From Coccinella septempunctata (taxonomy: Eukaryota > Arthropoda > Insecta > Coleoptera > Coccinellidae): a stretch of DNA of 64,000 nucleotides. Under the pieces are notes generated by a model. It worked only from the letters and a program-made list of their open reading frames with translations, made no database searches and was not told where the DNA came from. The DNA is taken from the NCBI RefSeq assembly GCF_907165205.1, contig NC_058192.1, forward strand, positions 2,356,001 to 2,420,000, read 5' to 3'. Of the stretch, positions 24,325 to 37,579 are shown one piece after another. How positions within the stretch are numbered: position 1 is the first letter of the stretch; each line of letters opens with the position of its first letter. Position numbers and translations under genes: made by a program.

Positions 24325-26929
24325 TTTCACCGATGCTGCAGATCTAATCTTCTGGAATTGTTTATTATTAATGGACTTATACCCAGCACTGATTATGTAT
24401 ATTCAAATAACGCAGAGACGTCTTTGAACAATTAAAAGTTACTATGAGATTGTGGGAAATGAAAAAGAACTTTGTATATTTGAATATAAGGAGAAACGTC
24501 ATCAATCAAGGTTTTCGGTAAAAAAACTGTGGGAAAATTCTAGTTATTTTTTCTGCTTGAAATTGATGTATTTCAAAGGCAAAATAATGCAACTTTTCGT
24601 CCAAATATATCTTGTCGATTTTCATCCATGACTACCGCAATATTTGGAAGGCCCCTGGATATCATTAAATGCTATATATACACCATATGCTACCAGATAC
24701 CACCGTATTTCATAATACCTATTGAAGAGATAAGGACTACAAATAAAACGGTATCAAGGTTTCGAAAGAACATGAAGTAGTTACCAGTAGTAGTAGGTGA
24801 CGAACTTGAAGTGTTTAACAATAATAAAATTTAATTCCAACTTTTTTTTTCGAGCTTGTGACGTGCTTACAGACTCCGCTGTGCGTATTTTGATGGGTGA
24901 GGCTTTTGCGAGCATTTCTATCCCGAACATTTTGGATTTAGGAAGAGAAATGTTGAACATTCAAGGACAGGTCGCTCTTGAATTTGCAAATATCCACTTT
25001 CAAATAGGTTGCTGAAGTTGAGATCGAGTTGTTGACGCATTATTTGTTGTCGGGGAGTTAACTTCTGGTTGATCATTTTTCATAAGGAACACTTGTAATG
25101 AAGAGGAGAAGTCATTATTTCATATTCGCTTGTTTCTGAATGGATACTATACCGCAGATATAATTGAGATTTGAAAGTAATGCTTAATTTAGATATATAA
25201 TAACCATCCTGCAAGAGTAGATACCAATTTCCCTTCTATTGAACCTTGCTCGTAAAATTTCCATATAATTGTTGGAAAAAATTATGGTTTTCCTTTATGC
25301 CTGTCATAATCTATCTCCGAAAATATCAACCAATTTCAGAAATCGTGCTGCACGACTTACCAATGTCAACTGTTAACTGCCACAAGAAATTCCTTGTTCC
25401 AATATACAGATGATGGGAGCCAAAAATAATTTTTCCGGATTCTGAGTTCGTATAATTAAATATGGACTTCCCTAAATATGAATTCATGACATTGGCTTAT
25501 TATTTCCGACCTTTTATCGCTCTCTTAACTCTAGATTGAAAATAAGGAAAAAACGAGAAAGAAAAATGCTTTTTTTTTCAGTGCGCTAACCACCTACAAC
25601 AGATCCTAACTTTTTGTTCCCCCTGTATCTTATGGGAGCCAAAACATGAAATTTCTAACTATCTTGAGCTGATGCTATCCCAAAAAAGGCCAAACTGGTC
25701 GAATTTACCGTACTCTAGAGTGTTCAGAATTCAGTATCAATCAGTCTCTTACATTTCCATTTACCGTTTTAAAAATCTACATTTTCAACGTCTTTATTGA
25801 TAAAAGTTAAAACAATTGATAAAAAATTATCACCTTGATAATATAAGAATCAATTTCTAATGTATTTTGTGACGAATACAATGATATTTAACCTAACTTT
25901 TTTCCTTCACTGTTGCACGTAATAAGATACCAATCAAACCATTCGAATCACTATTAACTGAAAGGAAATTCACTAAACTCAAATGACATTAGGAACTGCT
26001 TAATTGATATTCATTCCACAACACTTTCTCAGGTTGTTTTGCAATGTTGTCAGCATACTCTGTATAACTTCGTTGTAGTTTCACATTTGAAGATAATTCT
26101 TAGTGCTTCAAATGAAAACAGTTAATTTCCCATCATGAGTATTTGCGGGAAGATTTTGATTCTATCGGCGCATTCACCATTTTGTTAACATATCGTTTTC
26201 TGAAATGTTTTTTCATATGTTGAAAAAACTTCTTTCGCGAAACATCCAATATAATACCCTAACACAGAAAAGGGCAGAGTGTTATTTTGTGGACAGATTT
26301 ATGAATGATAATGATATAAGTGAAAATTAATACATTAATACATTCAGAAGAATCGGAATATCTTCTTGACCATAACATTGGTTTCATTCGGATGTATGAA
26401 ATTATTAAAAAAAGTCTTCCCGTTGCGGAAACAGCATCGTGATCTATTACTTGCATTACAAGTCTCCGAGAATTATAAGTAATTGATATTCCCATACATT
26501 TACAAGCCGATTAATTACTCTCAATGTTAATGCATTAATTTCGTTCGAAATTTTTACCAACACAAGAGGTATAATTCATATTCAACGCCTACTTAATTGA
26601 AAACAAGACAGATCGCAGCCTGATGACTTTTTGTGCTCTTTGAAAAATCGAGGATAATGAATTATCACACTGGGTCGCATTGAGGAACGATTAAACCCAG
26701 TAAAATGATTAATTTCGTAAGGACGAAGTTCCTCTTCACTTGAAATTTAAAAAATATTGGCAATCCGAGATGCGACCTAATCCCGAAGCCGGTCCTGACC
26801 CGAGGTCACGTTCAAGGTATTCTGATAAGTTCAACAATTTTCAACCAGTTCATCCAAGTTTGTCCAATTCGATGTGACTTGTCCACAGACATCTGTGCTG
26901 GTAGTTGCAAAAAGGGAGATTTCGGTAAA
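24325..26929. promoter_or_regulatory. Shared region between divergent HAO genes
   Basis: The two HAO genes are transcribed away from this 2.6 kb stretch, so it must hold the promoters of both. It contains no recognised gene. A less AT-rich island near 26760-26930, just before the second start codon, is the likely promoter or 5' UTR of copy 2. A frame at 24797-25015 has no recognisable product. No clear TATA pair or shared palindrome was identified. Confidence 0.4.
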
Positions 26930-28799
26930 ATGGGCGAAAATTTGGCTTCCATCGACGATTTCGAGAAGTACGCTTATACGGTGCTGCCCAAAAATGCCCT
27001 GGATTATTACAGGAGTGGAGCAGGTGCGCAAACTACACTGGCCGACAACAAGAGCGCATTTTCAAGGTGAGAGAGTGTGAGATGGATATTTTCCTATTCG
27101 TTATTTCTGTACGGTGGATATTAACGATTTTTAAATTCGCAAGGATCTTCTATCTGGCGGCAACGCTTTTATTTGAGCTCGGAGAAACACTTCGTTAATT
27201 AACTTATAGGTTCGTTGCAAAAATTCGTTTTAAAATTTTACCAGGCTAATTTAATGAATTCCAGTTTTTCTTCATTATCGATTGATTGAATGGTCAGAAG
27301 TCAGGTTGTCGGGTATTGATTAAATTATGTCCTTATTAAGAATTGGCGACTTATTTTACCTTCTATTACTCCACAAGTACAAACACACTTTGTTGATTAC
27401 TGGTTCAAGCCTTCGATTTTTTGCGTAGGTACAAGCTGAGACCTCGTATTTTGAGGGATGTGTCGAAAAGAGATCTGTCAACAACTGTCCTTGGTGGACA
27501 GGTTTCGATGCCTATTGGAATAGCCCCTACAGCAATGCAAAGAATGGCCCATCCAGAGGGAGAGCTGGCTAACGCTAGGGGTAATTTTACAAGCATCCCT
27601 TTCTCTCACTAATCTACGCAACAGACAAGCTGATTTGATTCTCAATTACAGCCGCGCAAGCTATGGGCACCATCTATATTTTGAGCACTCTTGCAACCAG
27701 CAGCATAGAAGAAGTTGCAGAAGCTGCACCCGATTGTACTAAATGGTTTCAGCTGTATATTTTCAAAGACAGGTCTGCACATCGATCAGTTAAACCGTCA
27801 TCTATTTAAAAGTTCTGGATTTTCAGATCTGTCACGAAGGATTTGGTATTGAGGGCCGAAAGATCTGGATTTAAAGCCTTGGTGCTGACTGTCGATGCTC
27901 CAGTTTTTGGGATAAGGCTGGCTGATGTCAGGAATGGCTTCAACCTGCCTCAACATCTCAGGTGATATTTTCGTTCCTCTTATTTGTCCACAACCGAATT
28001 GTATCAAGTTTTTCGAGATTACAATAGATTCTTTAGGTTGGAGTAGGCTGAAGTTGCTCGATTTTTGCAGGTTAGCCAATTTTACGAACGTCAATTTGGA
28101 TAAATTTGATGACAAAGCCGATGGATCTAAACTGACGGCCTATGTCGCATCCTTATTCGATTCCACATTGAACTGGGAGGATATCAGATGGTTGAAATCG
28201 ATAACCAAACTGCCGATCATATTGAAAGGTATATTGACAGCCCAGGACGCCATTTTGGCTGTGGACGCCGAAGTTGACGGTGTCGTAGTATCGAACCATG
28301 GGGCACGCCAGTTGGATGGAACCTTTGCCACTGTATGTTTTTGATTCTGTTATTTTATTGTTAAAGTTAAAAATTTATGTCGTGCCTGTTTCAGATTGAT
28401 GTATTGGAAGAAGTTGTGAAGGCTGTCGATGGGAGGGTTGAAGTTTACTTAGATGGAGGTGTTAGGGATGGTACAGATGTGTTCAAGGCTATAGCTCTCG
28501 GGGCCAAAATGGTGGGGACAAGGATATAGTCCTATTAAAATATATCACCCGAGAATATCTTATTTTTTTCAGGTATTCCTAGGGAGGCCAGCATTGTGGG
28601 GTTTGGCACACAGCGGTGAAGAAGGCGTGAAAAAAATGCTGAGAATAATCAGACATGAATTCGATACTGCCCTAGCACTGTGCGGTAAGTTCAAGCGAAT
28701 ATTTCAGCAATTTAAATCTTTCTTCCCAATTTGTTCGTAGGTTGCACAAGTATTGGAGAAATAAAAAGATGCATGGTGCTTTTCGAATCTAAATTGTAG
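26930..28799 (+). CDS. Peroxisomal 2-hydroxyacid oxidase (copy 2)
   Basis: This is a second enzyme of the same family. Exons are 26930-27066, 27429-27580, 27652-27772, 27827-27961, 28071-28332, 28395-28511, 28573-28684 and 28741-28799, joining to 364 residues. Six of the eight exon lengths are identical to copy 1 or differ only by one codon at the same phases, proving duplication of an intron-containing gene. Motifs are RSGAGAQTTLADNK, SMPIGIAPTAMQRMAHPEGE, KWFQLYIFKDR, LPIILKG, SNHGARQLDG (His258, Arg261) and YLDGGVRDGTD. The Gly-to-Ala in SNHGARQ also occurs in vertebrate HAO1. The C-terminus is the canonical peroxisomal signal SKL. ATG 26930 is the first in-frame ATG. The donor after exon 6 (GTGGGG) is weak but matches the copy 1 position. 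Confidence 0.93.
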
Positions 28800-29543
28800 T
28801 ATTGTATCCCAGAATACATTCTTCGGTGCCATAACTAAACTAACCAAAGTCGAAGGAGAGTAATTCGTATTATATCTGTACATTATTCAACTAATATCCC
28901 TCTCGAATGGAGAAATGATTATTTGGACATTTCTTTTTTCTAATGTTCTGCTCCATATCACTAATTTGAGTGAAGAAATTATAAATATACTTGCTTACAA
29001 AGAAAAATTCGAGTTTTGATCGACATAAATTGAAAAAATTATGGCTGGCTTACACCCAAACATCGTCTTTTGAAAAAGAAATTTAGCTTTTTTGTCCACA
29101 TCTAGATGTTTTTTCACGTGCTTACCTAACACCACTCCAAAGACACATAAGCATAAGTATCTTGACTTAATTCATCTATCATTTCCCCTCAAAAAGCGAC
29201 TCTAAAAATCATTTATACATAGCAAACAGCGTATAAAACAAGCAAAATCTTACTCAGTGCACAATTTCCTTCTTTTGAATCATTTAGTTCACGCAATGTC
29301 ATTCAGATCAACTAGAGCCACGAGCTCAAAACAGGAGGCTGGAATATCAACAAATATTATTATCATATCATAAAGAAAAAGACCAACATTTCTTCAATAT
29401 ATATTTTATTGTATAAAAATATACTCATTCACTTTATTGCATTTATGATTCATCTAACGAATCATTGGAATACTTATTTACAAAATGGAAATGAAAATAA
29501 GTCTAGGGAATCACGAAATAGAAAAAGGTAAGTATCAAAAATA
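28800..29543. other. Convergent 3' region of HAO copy 2 and IDH
   Basis: This short AT-rich spacer lies between the HAO stop (28799) and the IDH stop (29544 on the other strand). On the minus strand AATAAA signals lie at 29437-29432 and 29410-29405, suitable for ending the IDH mRNA. No gene is present. Confidence 0.5.
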
Positions 29544-32500
29544 TCAATGTTTGATCGTTTTCTCCAGCTGTTCTGCGATGGCTTCCAGGAAATCTTGCGT
29601 GTTGAGGTACATCCCCGGTTTCACGTTACTAACACCCCCGTGTATAGAAGCGGCCAAATCTTTGGTGAGTTTGCCTGATTCGACGCAATCCACGCAAGCC
29701 TTTTCCAAGGTTTTGGCGAATTTGATGAGGTCAGGTGTACCGTCAAGGTTACCCCTGTGTTCCAAACCTCTCGTCCAGGCAAAGATGGAGGCGATGGGGT
29801 TGGTTGAGGTCTGGTTTCCTTTCTGGTGTTCCCTAGAAAGAAGCAGTCTTCGTAATACATACAATACAAGTATTATGGGCCTTCAAACCCATTTGAGAAG
29901 TTCAGGCAAATATTCGTGAACGAACATTCAGCTTATTTCATGGAAGATTGATTTAAACGTCGATTTCTTCATATCAACCAACTTTGTTGTCAATATTTGA
30001 ACTGAACCAGGGAGTATCGATATAAAAGATACGCGCGATAGGCTCGAGGGCAGTTAATACTTTGAATAGACCCGAATTAACAGAGAATTCCCGAAGAGTT
30101 ACAAAGTGCAAAGTAGTAAAAGTGAATTAGTGAGTGTGTAAATCAATAAGAGTAAACCTTTTGCCATATTTAATGAATTTCAACTGAAGTTTTTGTGGTT
30201 TACCTGTAGTGCCTTGTCACTGTTCCATGAGCTGCCTCAGATTCTATGGTTTTTCCATCCGGACACATGAGCACTGACGTCATCATTCCCAAGGAACCAT
30301 AACCTTGTGCCACAATATCAGATTGCACATCTCCGTCATAATTTTTGCAGGACCATACGAATTTTCCAGAAGATTTGAGAGCTTGGGCTACCATGTCATC
30401 GATGAGACGATGTTCATACCAGATCTTTTTGGCCTCGAATTGGGGTTTGTATTCTCTGGAAAAAATTGTTTCAGCGGTTTTCCTCGGATTATATACTGTA
30501 GTTTATATAGATAGAAATCATCCTTTTATCAAAGAAAAATCAGTCAGATATGTGTGAAACATATTTTACATACTTGACATCATCAAAAATACATCTTTTT
30601 TTGTTATTCAGACTTTTACTCACTTCTCGTAAATTTCTTGGAATATATCCTTGAACCTTCCATCGTATCTTTTCAAGATGGTGTTTTTCGTTGAAAGATA
30701 TAGGGGCCAGCCCTTGTTCAGGGCTACTTGGAATGACGAATGAGCAAATGCTTTAATACTTTCATCTGTGTTGTACATTCCTAAAGCTACACCGGGACCT
30801 TTGAAGTTGTAGACTTCGTATTTTTGGACTTTGCCGTCGGTAGAGGTGTAAGTCATTTCGACCTGAAATGATCGCATCATCAAGACAAAATAGCCAACCA
30901 CTTGATGAAAAAAATAGGAAAGCCCTATCCTAAAGGCTCTCGCGTTGTAAACAACTATACAAAAAAGTGGTCACCCATCAAACGAGAAGTTATTTTCGGG
31001 ATATTTTCGAAAATTCAGATAGAGTGGATCGGCAGTTCTTCGAATATTGAAAATAAAATTAAGATACCAACAACTTCAAAACCATTGATGGTATTTTGTT
31101 AAAGTACCCTAAACCTGCACTGAAAAAGTCCCTAGTCCTCCGAGAATTTACTGTACTCCTCTGTACTTCTTGAAAATGTAATCTTTTCATTCTCGATCAC
31201 GAATGCCTTTCAGGTAATGAATCCTTTCAATTAAAAAAGTACTACAACTAAACTGAGTCAAAACTGAAGCGTTCAACTGCTTTCAACTCCCTGAATATTC
31301 GTTTACACCCTTTATGGGGTTGCCAGAAAACACCCTCACCTTCCCAGGTCCAGGTACTACGAAATCTGTGGCTTTGTATTGGTCACCGAAAGCGTGACGA
31401 CCAATCACAATCGGATTCACCCAACCGGGTACCAGTTTCGGAATGTTTTTACAAAGAATCGGCTCCCTGAAGACCGTTCCACCCAGAATATTCCTGATGG
31501 TGCCGTTTGGGGATAGCCACATCTTCTTCAGTTTGAATTCTGAAAACAACCAGTTAATGACATGCACAGAACGATTCAGGGAGGAAAAATCAAATTTCCC
31601 TTTCGTATGTCCTAACCTTCAACTCTCTGTTCGTCTGGAGTGATTGTGGCACATTTGATTCCGACGTTGTGTTTCAAGATGGCGTGGGCGGCATCGATGG
31701 TGACTTGGTCGTCGGTCTGATCTCTGTAAGGCAACCCTAGGTCGTAGTACAAACATTCCACTTTCACGTATGGGAAAATGAGCCTTTCCTTGATTTTTTC
31801 CCAGATGATCCTCGTCATTTCATCACCGTCCATTTCAACGACCGGATTCTTGGCGACCACCCTGTGTTCGGTCCCATCTATAAATCAGAATGATTTTTTT
31901 CAACTGCTATTCACGGAAAAAAAATTTATCGTCTAGTAGGCTATGGAAGTTGGGGCTTAGTACTTAGCTTTATCAGAAAGCCTATTCCCTGCATGTTACA
32001 TAATTCTTAATGGGACCATATAATATCTCAGCTTCAGAATGTAAAACCGAGGAAACAAACATATCAATCGTGCTAGTAAACAAATTTGGACCTTAGAGTT
32101 TGGATATGGCTCGAGAAAAAAAAGACTACGTAAATCATTAGGTTATCAGTTGTATTCATTATATCATGTATAACATAGTTACTTAATATTCGCAATATGA
32201 AAATAGATCAAATGGACAATCTTATATCCTTATTGTGAGAAAAAAAACTTGAGGTGAAAGAGAATATGCGTACTGTACATACAGGGTGTAAATGAATAGT
32301 TATTTAATCCTTGTCCAAAAATAATGTGGATCTATTTTTGACCTTTATCTTACACCCTGTATGTTACCTCTGTTTAACATGTAGGATGCAGGTAATCTTT
32401 ACACAATAGAGGCACAGGTAGATACTCAAAAAACATGAAGGAAAGGTTTCTAAAAGGCACCTGAATTATTTTTTATTTAATGTCTCTTCCATTGTGCAGG

Positions 32501-33171
32501 CATTAGCGTAGATACCTACATCTTTTGTATCTTTTATAGCCCCACTTTTCGTTTCACCATCATTGGAAACAGGAAAACTATCATAAGAAATGGGTCAACA
32601 AATTTTTTCAACCCCAATTTCATGAAAATGAAACATTCGATTGAAATCAAAGTAGATTTGAAAAATTTCAATTTTCTAAAAAAAAAATGTTATCATTCAA
32701 ACAATTATCCGTAAATAACTTGTTAATTTTCTCAATAATAAACATTTTTTGTACCATCATTGGGATATGAAAAAATACTCTATGGTTCAAATGAAAAAAG
32801 AAAAATATTTTTGGAACTTTTGCTTCTGAATGCGTTTCTTTAATCCTTGGATTTCATGATCCCAAAAATTTTGATATCTTTGAATGATGCCATAGAAATA
32901 TGAATGATGCGGTTGATTTTCTGTCACGAAAAGACGTCAAAATGAAAATTCCCCTCGAAATATCGCTCCTCTGCCGATAAAATCACGTATATGGACTATC
33001 GACTGCAACCAACACTGCTTCAAGACAAGTGTCTGGTGCATTTCACCAGTCACCCATCGAAATTCCTCAAAAATTATACTCACAAGAGCGACGAGGTGCA
33101 GTCTTGATGAGTTCCCCATTCCTGCTGATTTTAACAGCTGTTTTCGTGAATTTGGTGAATACTCCTGCCAT
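29544..33171 (-). CDS. Idh: NADP-dependent isocitrate dehydrogenase, mitochondrial form
   Basis: This homodimeric enzyme converts isocitrate to 2-oxoglutarate and makes NADPH. Six exons on the minus strand are 33171-33084, 31877-31617, 31539-31340, 30862-30624, 30455-30204 and 29832-29544, joining to 442 residues. The core begins VVEMDGDEMTRI and includes DLGLPYRDQTDDQVT, NGTIRNILGGTVFREPI, GRHAFGDQYKATDFV and the family signature NYDGDVQSDIVAQGYGSLGM, then EAAHGTVTRHYR and TNPIASIFAWTRGLEHRG. The first exon encodes a Lys/Arg-rich, acid-poor leader (MAGVFTKFTKTAVKISRNGE), typical of mitochondrial import. In flies one Idh gene supplies both compartments through alternative starts; here no cytosolic first exon was found, although the 1.2 kb first intron has room for one. 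All motifs appear intact. Confidence 0.95.
32277..32364. repeat. Small inverted-repeat element in IDH intron 1
   Basis: ACATACAGGGTGTAA (32277-32291) and TTACACCCTGTATGT (32350-32364) are perfect 15 bp inverted repeats 58 bases apart. CAGGGTGT-type ends are common in insect miniature transposons. It sits inside the first intron of the IDH gene and encodes nothing. Confidence 0.6.
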
Positions 33172-36100
33172 AGTTACAATTTAACCTCGAAATTAAGTCT
33201 GACTGTGACGTCCTGGATAGAGCAACCGGTATAATTTCAAATAGCCGCCACACACTGCACTGCCTTGCTGCACAAGTGTCTAGACTGAACAGTTCAACAG
33301 CTGAACAGCCGCAGTTTAGGCCAAACGTTTCATTTTCGTCCCACTTCTGGAATCCTCAGAGATAACAGACCGCACGTTGTCAGACTTACGTCAGAAACCA
33401 GGATTTTTTCGATATTTTGAATCCTTGCTCAAGCGGAAATGAACTCGTCTCTAATCCCAGTATCACTCGAAGACCAGCATTCAAGCGTTTTCTTCAGATC
33501 GACAGATGAGGAAAGATAGTGAACCAGAACTAAATGGACATTTCAAGTTGAATTTGATTCATTTTTAACGAATTGCAAATACCCCAACGGTGTCGAATCA
33601 TATGAGCTTTGCGGCAAATTGAAAGGACCACTGCTTGCGGCTGACAGCTGATCCAGTCATAACAAAGCCAAGGATACACAGTTTCTGTATAAACTGTTAT
33701 TACAATTTCGACGAAATCAAATAAAATCATGTAGTAATTATTCCTTCTTATATAACTGGAAAGATTCAATAGAAACGCTGAAAGAGGGTGAAAGAAATAG
33801 TTCTAAATTAACACAAAAAATGAAGATTAGAAAAACGCTTTGGGCTAGGGCTTCGGGTTTTTTGGTCAGGAAGCAGTTGCAGTTATCTAGGCAGAAATGA
33901 TAACATTCTCAGTAGGTAGCTGTCTAATGGTTATACATATCAAGTTGTATTTTTATTTAAATAAACCAGTATCTTTTCCGTTTTCTGTCCTACTCACCCA
34001 GTCATGAAACCAGGTTCATAAAATCTTTTCCTGCAGTGCAATCAAACAATCAATTGTGATAGTTTACATTCTTATCGAGAGTTGATAAGAATTGTCTGGA
34101 TACGATGTACAAATGAAGAGATTGCCACCGAAATGGCTTTTCTCATTGCATTCGCGAAGGAAACTAATAAAATAGTTCCAGTAGGAAATATATTCTGAAT
34201 TTTGAGTTATTTCCGATGAACTCATTCTATGGAAGCTGTTCGTAATCTTTATAGAAGAAGAAATTTTCATTGGAACCAAAATACTCGTAAAAATTATCAA
34301 ACAAGGGTCAGTTTTTCGAACGTTTGTAATTCTAACTACAGTAATTTTTTCCTGATTTCCATGAATTCAAGTAAATCGTGCAGCGTTGCATGGGTTCCTT
34401 ATCTTGAACGCATTATTTGTATTATGGAAACCGTTGAAACTGCATGGGCAAGGACGTAAAATATGTGGGTGGGTTTAGCAAATGACTTTGTTTATAATAA
34501 CTGAATATAAACGAATTCTATTTTTGCCATCTTCATAGTAAATGAACATATCTACTCCCTTCATTAATTCAGATTTCGGAAGGATAAACTACTTTGTTTT
34601 TATTACAGGTATTAGGTTATAATAACATCTATATTTTCTTTGGGGTGTTGTGATGATATCTTTATCTTTGTAAATTGATTGTACACTTCAGATAAAATTT
34701 ATCTGATTTTTAGTAGGCAGGTATTATTGACTTTTAGGAGGAAAAAACAAAGTCAAGATGATGTTTGTTTCATGAGAAATTTATAAAATTATTCAACCTG
34801 TATGTACAACATCGAGTGTAAAGTGGAACTCCATCAAATTTTGTAGAAATTATGATCTTGGCATAAAATAAGATTGTGTAGATACCAATTAAGTCTTGAT
34901 TTCAAATTAGACATCTATTTTTCACCTATTATTATCCCCATTAAACGCTTTTATTTATCAAAAATACAAAATGTTTTCTCTTCTATTTGTTTTTTTGACT
35001 TCCTTTTCATTGTACTGAAAGATATTCTGAAACGTTATATGTTCGATGATGAATCGACCTATGGGAACATTCCAGAAGAAGGTTCCATGTGAGTTCTCAC
35101 ATACGAACAAAAAAACAACCCCTATTATTCTATACAACCCCAGTTATTCTGAGCCAAACAGGTACCGATCATCCTTCACAGAGGCAGGTACCTGAAAATT
35201 TGCCAAAATTTGACCTGGGAATATTCACAACCAGATACACGATCCGGGTGAACGTAAACTATTAACTTTAAACCGCAGAGTTGTGATAAATAGCCAAAAG
35301 TTGAAACAAAGCAGGTACTGACCCACCAAAAGTCGGATTTTAAGCTCCACACAGATGGTTTTTATTGCGATCCTCGAAAAAGTCAACTCGTAAATGACGA
35401 TAACAACCATGGGCCCAAAACAGGCCCATTTCTGAATTCGAATCCCGGTACCATCTGATGACAGGCGCTGTTGTCAGATTTACTTTGCGATTCGGTGTGT
35501 TTTACCACTTGCATTCGGTAGCTCGTGGTGTGTAGTTCCACCTTATGGCTGTGTTTTTCCTAGAATGCTGTTTTTGATATGATATTTTAATTATTTAAGT
35601 GCCTTATTTTAATCGAAGAATTTTCCAAACCTCTGTTCCCGATCAGGAGCTGCCTTCAGCATTTTCAGGTAATTTGAATAGATACTGATTTCCCTCGACT
35701 TTCAGCTATCATTCAGGAAAATCTTTTCTTCCATATATGAACAGTCTTCGAATGATTCTGCACTTGGAGCATTCTCAAATATTCGTTTGGATTCAAAATA
35801 TTTTTTTATTGGATTTCATCGCATCCGCATCGATGAAAACAAACAGGTTTCGCTTATAAAACGGCGCAATGCAAGTTTGTTGGCACTGCGATGTGTTTGT
35901 GCGGTTATTCTGCGGTTTCTTTTTATTGATACCGGCTCCCAATGAGTTCAAGTATGTTTTCTACCCGTTTGACTCGGTGAATTTAAGCGAGAAAGTTAAT
36001 TAGCAATTTACTTAGATGGTATCCTTCCTTTCTTGCCAGAGACAATATGCATTTAAGCGTCAATTTGCCTGATTCGCACTGGTAATTTATAAATAGTTAA

Positions 36101-37557
36101 ACGGGCTATTTGAACTAATTTTATGATATTTAAAACTTCTGTTCCACTAACATATGTTCTCATTAATTGTCCGTCTCTTTGTACAGTCTGATTTTCATAT
36201 ATGTAGCTGATTTTTCATGTTTTCATTACTGACACGTTCCTCATAGACAAAATATGGAATAAACCCAGTGATTCTGAACCTCATTAGTGTCCTGCAAAAA
36301 AAACTCATTATTTGAAAGAGCTTTATTGATATAGATGAGGGGAAAATAAACAAAAATGAAATATTTAGCTCTTCGATCTTTTCACAGAAGTTACTGGGCC
36401 CAGTTTGGCTTATTGCATAACAATAATAAAATTGTAAAGAAGTATAAACCCTCCCCTATATATTTTGGTACATTGAAAATCGAAAAAACACTGAGGTTGA
36501 TTGATATGGATATCTCGCATCCCCTATAACTGATTTTCAGATTTTTTACAAGTTTGTTTGTTGATTTTGAAGATTCGTTCAATTACCCATAAATTTGGAT
36601 TCTCAGAAGTCCATAAGATGATAAATACTGTGGTATGTTTCATAACATTCATGCGAGCATTCATGCCATACATGGATAGAACTAGAGTATTAGATGCTCT
36701 ACTCGTAAAGATGTTGGATTTTGAATCACAATATTTTTCATTCATCCTAAGATGTTTGGAGTTTGTTCATCATACTTTCATTTCATCCTATATAACTCAT
36801 TTTGAACCTACAAATTAAGTCAAGTCCTTGGTCGAATGGCATTCATATATTTGAATCTTCATTAGTCATTTAGTGGCGTGGTATCTTTTACCGAAAGCTA
36901 GGATTATTGATTGGTCAAATCCGATAAATATGAAACCGGAAATGGAGTCGTTTATAGACTCCATTTGCCTGGAAATTAGCAACATAATCCGGGAGTTATC
37001 GTAAAACATACCTTAAATATTTCTACAAACAAATTTATGCATGTCTAACACAAAACTCAAACCATCAACCAAATATTTATCGCCATTATCTTGTTGTTGT
37101 TGGAATCATTTGAAATCCCCACGTTACACAATCGACCATAGCAAAACGTAGAAATAAAAGACCTATTTCATCTGATAATTCTATTTACTATGCTTAATTT
37201 TTGCGAGTTTGGCCGTCACTGGGTCATATGTATATCTAATTTTATGTTCTTTCATCATTTGATTGTTTTTCTAATACACGAGCGAATTCATTTATCATCC
37301 AGCACGAAAAGTGCTGATTATAAAATGAAAGCGAAAGCAACTGTGTATCTGTGTACAAATATTGAACCAATAGATTATTACTCCAATTGTATACAGAATT
37401 AGTGTTCTATATATGCAAATAAGTGCGTGTCCTATATTGTCTACAATGTACCAGTAATTGCATCTTTTAGGAGTTGATGAAAAAATGACTCTAATTTTGG
37501 TGTAAATGCATCCTTCAGCTGAGTAGCAAATGATATGGGATAATTTCTCGCCTTACA
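33172..37557. other. Divergent intergenic region between IDH and NNT
   Basis: The IDH gene reads left and NNT reads right, so this 4.4 kb holds both promoters. A less AT-rich stretch at 33180-33480 probably belongs to the IDH promoter and 5' UTR. Another at 35440-35560 could hold an NNT first noncoding exon. A small hairpin, AAATGGAGTC (36941-36950) with its complement at 36958-36967, was seen. No coding gene was recognised. Confidence 0.4.
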
Positions 37558-37579
37558 GAGTTTCAGAGAAAAACAGACA

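Noticed and set aside
26879..26929. Upstream extension of HAO copy 2 beginning with TTG
   Set aside because: It lacks an ATG; ATG 26930 gives the family's normal N-terminus.
27405..27596. Minus-strand frame opposite HAO copy 2 exon 2
   Set aside because: Antisense shadow of a conserved coding exon.
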